A stretch of DNA of 50,230 nt. Source: Planctomycetaceae bacterium. Lineage in GTDB: Bacteria; Planctomycetota; Phycisphaerae; SM23-33. Positions 33,318 to 41,757 of the stretch are shown piece by piece. The position numbers and the translations under genes are program-made. A model generated the notes under the pieces. That model searched no databases. It saw nothing but the letters and a program-made list of their open reading frames with translations, and was not told where the DNA came from. The stretch lies in NCBI GenBank assembly GCA_021371965.1, contig JAJFVE010000118.1, positions 1 through 50,230 of the forward strand, written 5' to 3'. Each line of letters opens with the position of its first letter. Position 1 is the first letter of the stretch.

Positions 33318-34010
33318 ATGAGGCTAGGTGTCCGTGATGCGGCCGCGCTATTGAGCGTGTCCGAGAAGACCATTTACCGCTGGATATCGCAGCGCAAGCT
33401 TCCGGCGTATCGCGTCAGTGAGCAGTACCGCTTCAGCCGCGCCGAGCTGCTGGAGTGGGCCACGTCGCAGCGGCTTCCGGTCTCGCCTGACATTCTTAAA
33501 GAGGACGAAGACGGCGACATCCCGAGCCTGTACGAGGCGCTCAAGGCCGGCGGCGTGTTCTACCGCATCGGCGGCTCGGACAAGACGTCGGTGCTTCGCA
33601 GTGTCGTTGAGGTCATGCCCCTGGGCGACGATGTCGACCGCGAGTTCCTGCTGCAGGTGCTGCTGGCCCGCGAGTCGCTGGGCTCGACGGGCATCGGCGA
33701 GGGGCTGGCGATCCCGCACGTCCGCAACCCGATCGTGATGCACATCCCGCGGCCGATGATCTCGCTGTGCTTCCTCGAGACCCCCGTCGACTTTGGGGCT
33801 ATCGACCACAAGCCCGTCCACACGCTGTTCACGATCGTCAGCCCGACGATCAAGGCGCATCTGAGCCTGCTGTCGAAGTTGTCGTTCGGCCTGCGCGAGG
33901 GGGCGTTCGCGCAGGCGGTCAAAGACTGCGGCTCGCGAGACGAGCTTCTGCTGCAGGCCTCGCTGTTGGAAAAAGGCGATCCGGCGTCTGTCGCCAAGGT
34001 AGATGCATAA
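33318..34010 (+). CDS. Helix-turn-helix / PTS EIIA-Ntr-like fusion protein
   Basis: A 230-residue protein. Residues 1-50 form an excisionase/MerR-type winged helix-turn-helix (DAAALLSVSEKTIYRWI, then LPAYRVSEQYRFSRAEL) like those called helix-turn-helix 17. Residues 66-220 match a PtsN-type EIIA domain, with GLAIPHVRNP giving the phosphorylated His134 and a second conserved His181 in HLSLLSKL. It opens the operon and lies 12 bases before the HyfB-like gene. Most likely it is a DNA-binding regulator whose activity depends on phosphorylation by a PTS-Ntr chain; this is inferred. No other PTS gene is in the window. Confidence 0.85.
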   Translation: MRLGVRDAAALLSVSEKTIYRWISQRKLPAYRVSEQYRFSRAELLEWATSQRLPVSPDILKEDEDGDIPSLYEALKAGGVFYRIGGSDKTSVLRSVVEVMPLGDDVDREFLLQVLLARESLGSTGIGEGLAIPHVRNPIVMHIPRPMISLCFLETPVDFGAIDHKPVHTLFTIVSPTIKAHLSLLSKLSFGLREGAFAQAVKDCGSRDELLLQASLLEKGDPASVAKVDA

Positions 34011-34022
34011 AGGCGACTGACG

Positions 34023-35978
34023 ATGGATATGTACATTCTCTTCATCGCAGTTCTCGCCGCCGGTGCGTTGGTGTCGTTGGTGCTGGGGCGGCGGGCAGTG
34101 GCCAACACGATCGGCGCGGCGGCATCGGTGCTCGGCGGCGCGGCAGGCCTCGCTTGCGGATTGGCCGCCCTGGCCGGACAAGACTGGGACCTGAACCTGC
34201 CCTGGAACGTGCCGATGGGTTCGCTCCACGTGGCGATGGACGGCCTGTCGGGGTTCTTCCTGGCCGTCATCAGTCTGATCTGCGCTCTGGCGGGGGTGTA
34301 CGGCAGCGGATACCTGCGGCCCAACGGCCGCACGCATCTGGGGTCGGTCTGGTGCTTCTACCTGCTGCTGTTTGCCTCGATGGGCGTGGTGGTGGCCGCG
34401 CGCAACGCGATGCTGTTCCTGGTGGCGTGGGAGGCGATGTCGCTGACGTCATTCCTGCTGGTAATGTTCGACCACCACCGAGCGGAAGTCGTCCGGGCCG
34501 GATGGACGTACCTGATCGCCACGCACCTGGGTACGGCGTTTTTGCTGGTGATGTTCTTGCTGTGCGGGCGCGGCGGCTCGATGGAGTTCGACGCCATGGA
34601 CCCCCAGGCCGCCGGCGCGGGGGTCATCTTCCTGCTGGCGATGATCGGGTTTGGCACCAAGGCGGGATTTTTGCCGCTGCACGTGTGGCTGCCCGAGGCG
34701 CACCCGGCGGCGCCGTCGCACGTTTCGGCCGTCATGAGCGGCGTGATGATCAAGACGGGCATCTACGGTCTGCTGAGGATGCTGGAGATTCTGACCCTGC
34801 AGAGCCCGCCGCCGGCGTGGTGGGGCGTGGCGCTGGTGGCCACCGGGGCGGTCTCGGGCGTGATGGGCATTCTGCTGGCGCTGGCGCAGCACGACCTCAA
34901 GCGCCTGCTGGCGTATTCGAGCGTCGAGAACGTCGGGATCATCACGCTGGGCATCGGTATCGGCCTGCTGGGGCGCAGCAGCGGCAACGATGCGATGGCC
35001 GTGCTGGGCTTTTCGGGCGCGCTGCTGCACGTGCTCAACCACGCGCTGTTCAAGTCGCTGCTGTTCATGGGCGCTGGGGCGGTGCTGCACGCCACAGGCA
35101 CGCGCGAGATCAACCGCCTGGGTGGGCTGATGAAACGCATGGGCACGACGGGGGCCATGTTCCTGATCGCCTCGGCGGCTATCTGCGGCCTGCCGCCGCT
35201 GAACGGGTTTGTGGGCGAGTTCTGCATTTACGTCGCTTCGCTGTCGGCGCTGGAAGGCGGCGCGGCGTGGGCGGCCGTGGCGGCCATCGGCTCGCTGGCG
35301 ATGATCGGCGGGCTGGCCGTGGCGTGCTTTGCCAAGGCGTTCGGGATCGTGTTTCTGGGATCGCCCCGCAGCGAAGAGGCCAAGGCTGCACACGAAGCGC
35401 CGGCATCGATGCGCGTGCCGATGATCATCTTGGCGGTGCTGTGCGTGGTGATGGGATTGTGCCAGCCGCTGATAGTCGCTTCGCTGCGTGGCAGCGTGCT
35501 GGGACTGGCCGCGGCTCCGCGTCCGCCGGAGGCATTGCAGGCCTTGTGGTGGGTCAGTGCGGCGGGGGCGGCTTTCATCGTGCTGCTGATCGCCCTGGCG
35601 CTGCTTCGTCGGCGGGTGCTTAAGGGCCGCAACGTGGCCAAGGGCATCACATGGGACTGCGGTTACGCTGCCCCGGATGCTCGCATGCAGTACACCGCGT
35701 CGTCGTTCGCCATGCCGCTGGTGGTGATGTTCCGCGCTCTGTTGGGGACGAAGGACACGATCGAACGCCCGCAGGGGCTGTTGCCGCAGTCGGCCTGCGC
35801 CCAGACACACACCGACGATCCGTTTTCGCGGCGAGTGTTCCGCCCGGTATTCCTGGCCGTGGGGTGGCTGGGCGAGCGGCTCAAGTGGGTGCAGCAGGGG
35901 CGCAATCAACTTTACGTTCTCTACGTGGCCCTGACGGTGCTGGTGCTGCTGGTGTGGAAGTTGGGGGGCCGGCCATGA
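34023..35978 (+). CDS. hyfB: HyfB/NuoL-type proton-antiporter-like subunit of an Ehr complex
   Basis: A 651-residue membrane subunit with about 16 helices, the antiporter-like arm of a complex I-like enzyme. Family residues are visible: the Glu of VAWEAMSLTSF, lysines in IGFGTKAGFLPLHVWLPEAHP, and HDLKRLLAYSSVENVG. The C-terminal TWDCGY...RMQYTASSF segment is typical of HyfB/HycC and absent from NuoL. It would couple electron transfer to ion pumping. Its TGA overlaps the next ATG (ATGA). Confidence 0.93.
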   Translation: MDMYILFIAVLAAGALVSLVLGRRAVANTIGAAASVLGGAAGLACGLAALAGQDWDLNLPWNVPMGSLHVAMDGLSGFFLAVISLICALAGVYGSGYLRPNGRTHLGSVWCFYLLLFASMGVVVAARNAMLFLVAWEAMSLTSFLLVMFDHHRAEVVRAGWTYLIATHLGTAFLLVMFLLCGRGGSMEFDAMDPQAAGAGVIFLLAMIGFGTKAGFLPLHVWLPEAHPAAPSHVSAVMSGVMIKTGIYGLLRMLEILTLQSPPPAWWGVALVATGAVSGVMGILLALAQHDLKRLLAYSSVENVGIITLGIGIGLLGRSSGNDAMAVLGFSGALLHVLNHALFKSLLFMGAGAVLHATGTREINRLGGLMKRMGTTGAMFLIASAAICGLPPLNGFVGEFCIYVASLSALEGGAAWAAVAAIGSLAMIGGLAVACFAKAFGIVFLGSPRSEEAKAAHEAPASMRVPMIILAVLCVVMGLCQPLIVASLRGSVLGLAAAPRPPEALQALWWVSAAGAAFIVLLIALALLRRRVLKGRNVAKGITWDCGYAAPDARMQYTASSFAMPLVVMFRALLGTKDTIERPQGLLPQSACAQTHTDDPFSRRVFRPVFLAVGWLGERLKWVQQGRNQLYVLYVALTVLVLLVWKLGGRP

Positions 35979-36889
35979 CGCTCTATTCGCTGATTCATCT
36001 GGCGCTGGCGTTGGCGGGAGCTCCGCTGCTGCTGGGCATCGTCAACCGCATCAAGGCCAAGATCGGCGGGCGGACCGGCCAGCCGCTGCTGCAGCTTTAC
36101 TACGACCTGGCCAAACTCCTGCGCAAAGGGGCGGTCTACAGCGAAACGACGACGTGGGTCTTCCGCGCCGGCCCGCTGGTGGGCCTGGCCGCGGTGGTCG
36201 TCGCGCTGCTGGTGGTGCCGCTGGGCGGCGTGCCGGCGGTAGCATCCTTCACCGGCGACCTGGTGCTGCTGGCGTACATGCTGGGTCTGATGCGCCTGGC
36301 CACGGTTCTTGCCGCCCTCGATACCGGTTCGGCGTTTGAAGGCATGGGCGCCTCCCGCGAGGTGCAGTTTGCCGCCCTGGCCGAGCCGGCGATGCTGCTG
36401 GGTCTGGCGTCGATGGCGGTGCTGACGGGCAAACTCTCGCTCAGCGCGATGCTCGCGGCCCTTTCGCCGGCGGCTTTGCCTCCGCTGGCGGCTGCGGCGC
36501 TGCTGCTGGTGGGCGCGGCGGTCTTCATCGTGCTGCTGGCCGAGAACTCCCGCATTCCCTTCGACGACCCCAACACGCACCTGGAACTGACGATGATCCA
36601 CGAGGTGATGGTGCTCGACCACACCGGCCCGGACTTTGCCGCCATCCAGTACGGCGCCGCCCTGATGCTCTGGACGTACGCGGCCGTGCACTCGGGCATC
36701 ATCCTGCCCATCCGCACGAATTGCCCTTGGTGTGATCTGCTTGTGGGCGCCGGCGGCGTGGCCGTGGTCGTTGTGGCAGTGGGGCTGGTGGAATCGGGTA
36801 TGGCGCGCCTGCGAATGCTGCGCGTCCCGCAACTGCTGCTGGCGGCCGTGGTGCTCTCGCTGCTGGCGCTGGTGCTGGTTTTGAGGTAA
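35975..36889 (+). CDS. hyfC: HyfC/NuoH-type membrane subunit of an Ehr complex
   Basis: A 304-residue membrane subunit with about eight helices that links the membrane arm to the large/small subunit module. Conserved segments are GMGASREVQFAALAEPAM and ENSRIPFDDPNTHLELTMI, followed by HEVMVLDHTG, as in HyfC/HycD/EchB and NuoH. The start overlaps the HyfB stop by four bases. A longer open frame upstream is inside hyfB and was rejected. Confidence 0.93.
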   Translation: MTLYSLIHLALALAGAPLLLGIVNRIKAKIGGRTGQPLLQLYYDLAKLLRKGAVYSETTTWVFRAGPLVGLAAVVVALLVVPLGGVPAVASFTGDLVLLAYMLGLMRLATVLAALDTGSAFEGMGASREVQFAALAEPAMLLGLASMAVLTGKLSLSAMLAALSPAALPPLAAAALLLVGAAVFIVLLAENSRIPFDDPNTHLELTMIHEVMVLDHTGPDFAAIQYGAALMLWTYAAVHSGIILPIRTNCPWCDLLVGAGGVAVVVVAVGLVESGMARLRMLRVPQLLLAAVVLSLLALVLVLR

Positions 36890-36892
36890 ACA

Positions 36893-37537
36893 ATGCCGGC
36901 GACGCTTTACATCCTGATCGTGGTGCTGATGCTGCTGAACTTCCGCCTGCTGGCCAGCAGCCGCATCGCCGCGTGCATTCAGACGGTCGCGGCGCAAGCG
37001 GTGCTCTTCGGCGCCACAGCGGTGGCGGTGAACTGGCCGCACGTCCAGTGGCAGATGGGCCTGATCGTGATTCTCAGCGTGCTCATCAAGGCGGTGCTGC
37101 TGCCCTGGCTGTTGCGGCGGGCGGTGCGCGAGGCGGCGGCGTCGCGCGAGATCGAGCCGCTGGTGGGCTTTAATCTCTCGCTGCTGCTGGGCGTGATATT
37201 GCTCGGGCTGTGCCTGCTGGTGACGTCGTCGCTGCAGGTCAAGGGCGACCAGTCCAATGGTCTGCTGCTGGCGGCCGCGCTGTTCACTGCCGTGACGGGG
37301 CTGTTCCTGATCATCTGCCGCAAGAAGGCCATCACGCAGGTGCTGGGTTACCTGACGATGGAGAACGGGATCAACGCTTTTGGCATGGCTTTCGCCGTCA
37401 ACGAGACGCTGCTGGTGGCGATGGCGGTGCTGCTGGACGTGCTGGTGGCGGTGCTGGTAATGGGCATCGCGATCTACCACATCAGCCGCGAGTTCGACCA
37501 CATAGACACCGACAAGTTGTCGGCCCTGAAGGAGTAG
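36893..37537 (+). CDS. hyfE: HyfE-type membrane subunit (NuoK-related)
   Basis: A 214-residue protein with about seven helices. The C-terminal half, with QVLGYLTMENGINAF and the final helix, matches HyfE and contains the NuoK-like core; the Glu in TMENG is the conserved membrane carboxylate. The N-terminal half is the extension typical of HyfE. Three bases separate it from hyfC and four from the next gene. Confidence 0.9.
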   Translation: MPATLYILIVVLMLLNFRLLASSRIAACIQTVAAQAVLFGATAVAVNWPHVQWQMGLIVILSVLIKAVLLPWLLRRAVREAAASREIEPLVGFNLSLLLGVILLGLCLLVTSSLQVKGDQSNGLLLAAALFTAVTGLFLIICRKKAITQVLGYLTMENGINAFGMAFAVNETLLVAMAVLLDVLVAVLVMGIAIYHISREFDHIDTDKLSALKE

Positions 37538-37541
37538 AGGC

Positions 37542-39005
37542 GTGATCTGGGCCATCCTGTTGCTGCCGGCGCTGAGCGGAGGGGTCTGTGCGATCCTGCG
37601 CCATCACCGCTTGCGGCGCGGGCTCCTGATCGCTACGGCCGTCGCGCAGGCGGCGATGGTGGCGGCGTGCTGGATCTGGCACCCGTCCCCGACCGCCGGC
37701 GGCTGGCTTGAACTCGACTCGACAGGCCTGCTGTTCCTGAGCATCACCACGGCCCTCTTTCTGGTGGCCGCATTCTACGCTGCGGGATACCTCGCCAGCC
37801 AGGGCGACGAAAGAGTCACCGACTACGAGGAAGGCTTCCTTTTCACCAACAGCCCCCAGGCCGCATTCACCGCCTGCCTGCTGGTGTTCCTGGCGACGAT
37901 GAGCCTGACGGCAGTCAGCCGCAACCTGGGTCTGCTGTGGGTGGCGGTAGAGACCACGACGCTGGCCAGCGCGCCGCTGATTTACTTCCACCGCCATCAC
38001 CGCAGCCTCGAAGCCACCTGGAAGTACCTGCTGATCTGCTCGGTCGGAATCGCCCTTGCGATGCTGGGCAACTTCTTCCTGGCGGTGGCCGGCGCTACTA
38101 GCGGCGCGCACCTGACGATGGAGTCGATGCTCGCCCATGCGGCCTCACTCGACCCGATGTGGCTCAAGGCTGCGTTCATCCTCTGCCTGGTCGGCTATGG
38201 CACGAAGATGGGCCTGACGCCGATGCACACGTGGCTGCCCGACGCGCATAGCGAGGCCCCGTCGCTGGTCTCGGCCCTGCTGTCGGGGGCGCTGCTCAAC
38301 TGTGCTTTTCTGGCGATCCTGCGCGTGCACACCATCACCTCGGCCGCAGGGATGGCCGATTTCAGCGGCTCGCTGCTGGTGCTGCTGGGGCTGGTGTCGA
38401 TGGCGGTGGCGGCGATCTTCATCGTCCACCAGGTCGACTTCAAGCGCATGCTGGCGTACTCGAGCGTCGAGAACATGGGCATTCTGGCCCTGGGCGTCGG
38501 CGCCGGCGGCGTTGCGGCCGCGGGCAGCATGTTCCACGCCGTCAACCACTCGCTCATCAAGGCCATGCTGTTCCTTGTGGCCGGCAACATCCTGGCGTCG
38601 TACCACACCAAGAGCTGCCCGCAAATCCGCGGGCTGCTCCAGGGCCGACCTGCCAGCGGCGTGCTGTGGCTGGCCGGACTGTTGGCCGTGGCGGGCTTTC
38701 CGCCGTTCGGCTCGTTCATGAGCGAACTGGCGATCCTCCAGGGCCTGCTGGCCGACCATCGATATCTTGTCGCCACGGCGTACCTGGCGGCGCTGGGGGT
38801 GGCCTTCGCGGCCATGGCGAGAATCATCCTGCCCATGGTCTTTGGGACGCGCACACCGGAGGTCTGCGCGACGCCGGCGCCGGGGCGCGAGCCGCTCTGG
38901 GCCGTCGCGCCGCCGGCGGCACTGTGCGCAGCCGCCTTGACCCTGGGCGTATACATGCCGCCCTGGCTGGACGCGGTGCTCAAACAAGCCGCAGGAGGCC
39001 ATTGA
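37542..39005 (+). CDS. hyfF: HyfF/NuoN-type antiporter-like subunit
   Basis: A 487-residue membrane subunit with about 14 helices, a second antiporter-like module. Key segments are VAVETTTLASAPLI with the conserved Glu, VGYGTKMGLTPMHTWLPDAHSEAPS cut here as two motifs around the Lys, and DFKRMLAYSSVENMG. The start is a GTG after AGTAGAGG. Its TGA overlaps the ATG of the large-subunit gene (TGATG). Two antiporter-like subunits make this a Hyf-like and not an Ech-like layout. Confidence 0.92.
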   Translation: MIWAILLLPALSGGVCAILRHHRLRRGLLIATAVAQAAMVAACWIWHPSPTAGGWLELDSTGLLFLSITTALFLVAAFYAAGYLASQGDERVTDYEEGFLFTNSPQAAFTACLLVFLATMSLTAVSRNLGLLWVAVETTTLASAPLIYFHRHHRSLEATWKYLLICSVGIALAMLGNFFLAVAGATSGAHLTMESMLAHAASLDPMWLKAAFILCLVGYGTKMGLTPMHTWLPDAHSEAPSLVSALLSGALLNCAFLAILRVHTITSAAGMADFSGSLLVLLGLVSMAVAAIFIVHQVDFKRMLAYSSVENMGILALGVGAGGVAAAGSMFHAVNHSLIKAMLFLVAGNILASYHTKSCPQIRGLLQGRPASGVLWLAGLLAVAGFPPFGSFMSELAILQGLLADHRYLVATAYLAALGVAFAAMARIILPMVFGTRTPEVCATPAPGREPLWAVAPPAALCAAALTLGVYMPPWLDAVLKQAAGGH

Positions 39006-40525
39006 TGAACGGCGACCTTCTGCTGAAAGTCCGCAACGGCGAGTGCTTCGACGCCTCGGCCATCCCGCCGGCCGACATTAATGAACTGCGTGAGACCGTC
39101 GTCACGCAGGTCGAGTGCGGCGCGCGCATTGCCTCGTTCTTCGTGGCACAGCCGTTCCAGGCTGTGTCCGGCAGGCTGGAAAGCCTGCGCCACCCCGGCC
39201 AAGGCGCCCGGCTCATCTGCGTGCTTGCCTTTGACAAGCGATCCGAGTTGGGCGTCATCGCCGCCGATGCCAAGGGCTCTTTTCAATCGCTCACGCCGGA
39301 TTGCCCGCAGGCGCACTGGTTTGAACGCGAGATCTTCGAGCAGTGGGGCATCGAGCCGACCGGTCATCCATGGCTCAAGCCCGTCCGCTTCTCGAACCCT
39401 GGCCAGAAGATTGGCCTGACGAACTTTCACCACATGGAAGGCGACGAAGTGCACGAGGTAGCCGTGGGCCCGGTGCACGCCGGCGTGATCGAGCCGGGGC
39501 ACTTCCGCTTTCAGTGCCTGGGCGAGACGGTTTATCACCTGGAGATCTCGCTGGGTTACCAGCACCGCGGGATCGAGCGGGCGCTGGTGGTCAATCCCGG
39601 CCCGCGAACGAGGCACTACATCGAAACATTGGCCGGCGACACCACCGTCGGGCACATGCTTGCGTACTGCCGGGCGATGGAGTCGCTGACGGCCACGCAC
39701 GTGCCGCCCCGCGGGCAGGCCATCCGCGGCATCGCCGCCGAGCTTGAGCGCCTGGCCAATCATGTTGGCGACCTGGGCGCCCTGGCTGGCGACGTCGGCT
39801 TCCTGCCCACGCAGAACTACTGCGGACGCCTTCGCGGCGACCTGCTGAACCTGACCGCTGCGATCTGCGGCAACCGATTCGGGCGCGGGCTCATCTGCCC
39901 CGGCGGCGCAGCGTGGGACCTTGACCACGAGCGGGCCGACGACATGCTCGTCAAGCTCGATGCTGCCGAGAAGGATGTGCGAACGGCTGTCGAGCTGATG
40001 TTCGAGGCCCCCTCGGTCCTGGCGCGGTTTGAAGGCGCCGGCGTTGTCAGCGCCGAGACGGCCAGTGATATCGGCCTGGTAGGTCCCGCCGCCCGCGCGT
40101 GCGGCCTCGAGCGCGACGTGCGGTTCAATCACGCCTACGGCATCTATCGCTTCGCGACGCTGCCGGTCTCGACGTGGCACAGCGGCGACTGCTTCGCCCG
40201 TGCCTACGTGCGATGGCAGGAGATCCAGCGCTCGTTCGAGTTCGTGCGCGACCAGCTCCGGGCCCTTCCGGCCGGGGCGGCTGCCAACAAGGCCGGACCG
40301 GCCGCCGGCGGCAAGATGGTCGTGACGCTGGTAGAAGGCTGGCGGGGCGAGATCTGCCACACGCTGGCCACCGACGCCCAAGGGTGCATCGCCGCCTACA
40401 AGGTGGTGGACCCCTCGTTCCACAACTGGTTCGGCCTGGCGATGTCGCTGCGCGATCAGCAGATCAGCGACTTTCCGCTGTGCAACAAGAGCTTCAATCT
40501 GTCCTACTGCGGCCACGATTTGTGA
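39005..40525 (+). CDS. hyfG: HyfG/HycE-like large subunit without NiFe-binding cysteines
   Basis: A 506-residue protein: NuoC-like part (about residues 25-130, with HWFEREIFEQWGIEP) fused to a NuoD/hydrogenase large-subunit part. In hydrogenases an N-terminal RxCGxC and C-terminal DPCxxC hold nickel. Here the first site reads ETLAGDTTVGH (Ala210 and Thr213 where Cys is expected) and the C-terminus ends FNLSYCGHDL with a single Cys502. So it cannot bind a normal NiFe centre. GYQHRGIE is kept. Residues 47-63 are encoded by a palindromic repeat in the NuoC-like part. It probably belongs to the Ehr group; its electron acceptor is unknown. Confidence 0.9.
   Translation: MNGDLLLKVRNGECFDASAIPPADINELRETVVTQVECGARIASFFVAQPFQAVSGRLESLRHPGQGARLICVLAFDKRSELGVIAADAKGSFQSLTPDCPQAHWFEREIFEQWGIEPTGHPWLKPVRFSNPGQKIGLTNFHHMEGDEVHEVAVGPVHAGVIEPGHFRFQCLGETVYHLEISLGYQHRGIERALVVNPGPRTRHYIETLAGDTTVGHMLAYCRAMESLTATHVPPRGQAIRGIAAELERLANHVGDLGALAGDVGFLPTQNYCGRLRGDLLNLTAAICGNRFGRGLICPGGAAWDLDHERADDMLVKLDAAEKDVRTAVELMFEAPSVLARFEGAGVVSAETASDIGLVGPAARACGLERDVRFNHAYGIYRFATLPVSTWHSGDCFARAYVRWQEIQRSFEFVRDQLRALPAGAAANKAGPAAGGKMVVTLVEGWRGEICHTLATDAQGCIAAYKVVDPSFHNWFGLAMSLRDQQISDFPLCNKSFNLSYCGHDL
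39143..39193. repeat. In-frame GTGGCACAGCC...GGCTGGAAAGCC palindrome in the large-subunit gene
   Basis: Left arm from 39143 (GTGGCACAGCC) and right arm to 39193 (AGGCTGGAAAGCCTGCGCCAC) pair imperfectly over about 20 bases. Read in frame as VAQPFQAVSGRLESLRHP. Related to 29565-29586. Confidence 0.8.
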
Positions 40526-40533
40526 GGTAGCCC

Positions 40534-41301
40534 GTGCTGCGCGTGATACGAGAACGACTGGCTCAGAAGCACCGGACGATGAAATATCCGGCCGGGCCTG
40601 CCCCGGCTCTGCCGGACCGCTTTGCCGGGCGGCCGGTGATCTCGCCCACGTGCACCGGCGGTGCCTGCGCCGGTTGCGGCGAGCTTTGCCCCACGGGCGC
40701 CCTTCAGCCGCAAGTGGTCGACGGCAAGCCCTCGCTGCGCATCGACACGGGAAAGTGCCTCTTCTGCCGAGCGTGCGAGAATGCCTGCCCCAATGCGGCG
40801 GTGAAGTTCAGCGACGAATACCGCCTCGCCGCCGCGGCACGCGAGGATCTTCTGGTGGCCGCCGACAGCCAGCCCTTTGCCCCGGCTCTGGTCGAGCGTG
40901 CGGCCAAGCTGTTCGGCCGTTCGCTCAAGCTGCGGCAGGTGTCGGCAGGGGGGTGCAACGCCTGCGAAGCCGACTGCAACGTTCTGGGCACGCCGGCGTG
41001 GGACATGGGGCGCTTAGGCATTTCATTCGTGGCCTCGCCGCGCCACGCCGACGGGCTGCTGATCACCGGCCCTGTTACCGCCAACATGCGCCTGGCGCTG
41101 CTCAAGACGTACCAGGCGCTTGCGGAGCCTCGGATCGTCATCGCCGTCGGCGCCTGCGCGATCTCCGGCGGCGCCTACGGCGGCCATGAGGAAGTCTGTG
41201 GCGGCGCGGCCGAGGTCGTGCCGGTAGACTTGTACATTCCCGGCTGCCCGCCGCACCCGCTGACGATCCTCGACGGTCTGCTGCGATTTATCGGGCAGTA
41301 G
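40534..41301 (+). CDS. hyfI: Ferredoxin fused to HyfI/NuoB-like small subunit
   Basis: A 255-residue protein. Residues 38-95 contain two [4Fe-4S] ferredoxin motifs (CAGCGELCPTGA and CLFCRACENACP), equal to HyfH; residues 130-255 are the NuoB/HycG-like small subunit with its cluster ligands in GGCNACEADC, GACAIS and GCPPHP. Joining both in one chain replaces the usual separate HyfH and HyfI and forms a continuous electron path to the proximal cluster. GTG start after GAGG. The TAG stop lies at the boundary of a palindromic repeat cluster. Confidence 0.9.
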   Translation: MLRVIRERLAQKHRTMKYPAGPAPALPDRFAGRPVISPTCTGGACAGCGELCPTGALQPQVVDGKPSLRIDTGKCLFCRACENACPNAAVKFSDEYRLAAAAREDLLVAADSQPFAPALVERAAKLFGRSLKLRQVSAGGCNACEADCNVLGTPAWDMGRLGISFVASPRHADGLLITGPVTANMRLALLKTYQALAEPRIVIAVGACAISGGAYGGHEEVCGGAAEVVPVDLYIPGCPPHPLTILDGLLRFIGQ

Positions 41302-41417
41302 CAGGGGCATCCTGCCCATGAGTGGCACGGGCGTCCCGCCCGTGTTGCTGGATTGTTGAACGATCAGGGAGCATGGGCGAGACGCCCATGCCACTCACGG
41401 AGACGCCCGTGCTACGG
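41298..41417. repeat. Palindromic repeat cluster starting at the hyfI stop codon
   Basis: Begins AGTAGC, where TAG is the hyfI stop, and holds about four hairpin units of the GGGCGAGACGCCC family with a short unique stretch (41345-41370) between. It ends CGTGCTACGG like the copy at 19869. Nothing else was seen in the first half of this gap. Confidence 0.9.
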
Positions 41418-41428
41418 CTAAGAACTCC

Positions 41429-41441
41429 TTTGACGGTCAAA
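41429..41441. promoter_or_regulatory. Perfect palindrome TTTGACGGTCAAA, possible operator
   Basis: TTTGAC and GTCAAA around a single G, 27 bases upstream of a weak promoter-like pair. It is unlike the repeat families and may bind a dimeric regulator of the stress-type genes downstream. No matching regulator was identified. Confidence 0.3.
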
Positions 41442-41467
41442 TCAGCTATCTGCTGCGCCTTGGATTG

Positions 41468-41496
41468 TTGATTGCCTTTTGGGCCGCACCTAGCAT
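41468..41496 (+). promoter_or_regulatory. Weak sigma70-like promoter before the DUF1328 gene
   Basis: TTGATT (41468-41473), 17 bases, TAGCAT (41491-41496): four of six matches at each box. It lies 68 bases upstream of the DUF1328 start in the only repeat-free part of the gap. Confidence 0.3.
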
Positions 41497-41563
41497 GTCT
41501 TGTGATGGGGCGGGCTCGCGCCAAAGGCAGAAAGCTACAGATAACCACGAAGGAAGGTGACTT

Positions 41564-41746
41564 ATGTTGTACTGGGCATTGGTATTTCTGGTGGTCGCTA
41601 TTATAGCGGCGATCTTCGGCTTTGGCGGGATCGCCGCCGGGGCAGCGTCGATCGCACAGATACTGTTCTGGATCTTTGTCGTCGTGTTCATCGTCTCATT
41701 GATACTGGGACTGACAGGGCGGCATGGACCCAGACCCAGGATGTAA
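41564..41746 (+). CDS. DUF1328 small membrane protein
   Basis: A 60-residue protein with two hydrophobic helices (about residues 2-22 and 29-51) and a short basic tail (RHGPRPRM). Sequence and length match the DUF1328/YtjA family ([20 protein letters not shown] is typical). The family is often induced by envelope or general stress; the molecular role is not known. A GAAGG ribosome-binding site precedes the ATG. It is 11 bases before a YciE-like gene. Confidence 0.9.
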   Translation: MLYWALVFLVVAIIAAIFGFGGIAAGAASIAQILFWIFVVVFIVSLILGLTGRHGPRPRM

Positions 41747-41757
41747 GGAGACCGACT

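Noticed and set aside
38195..40516. Long minus-strand open frame (773 codons) opposite the large-subunit and HyfF genes
   Set aside because: Antisense shadow of two conserved subunits that overlap by coupled stop and start codons.
39005..41301. Functional [NiFe] hydrogenase
   Set aside because: Neither nickel-binding CxxC motif is present in the large subunit and no maturation genes are nearby.
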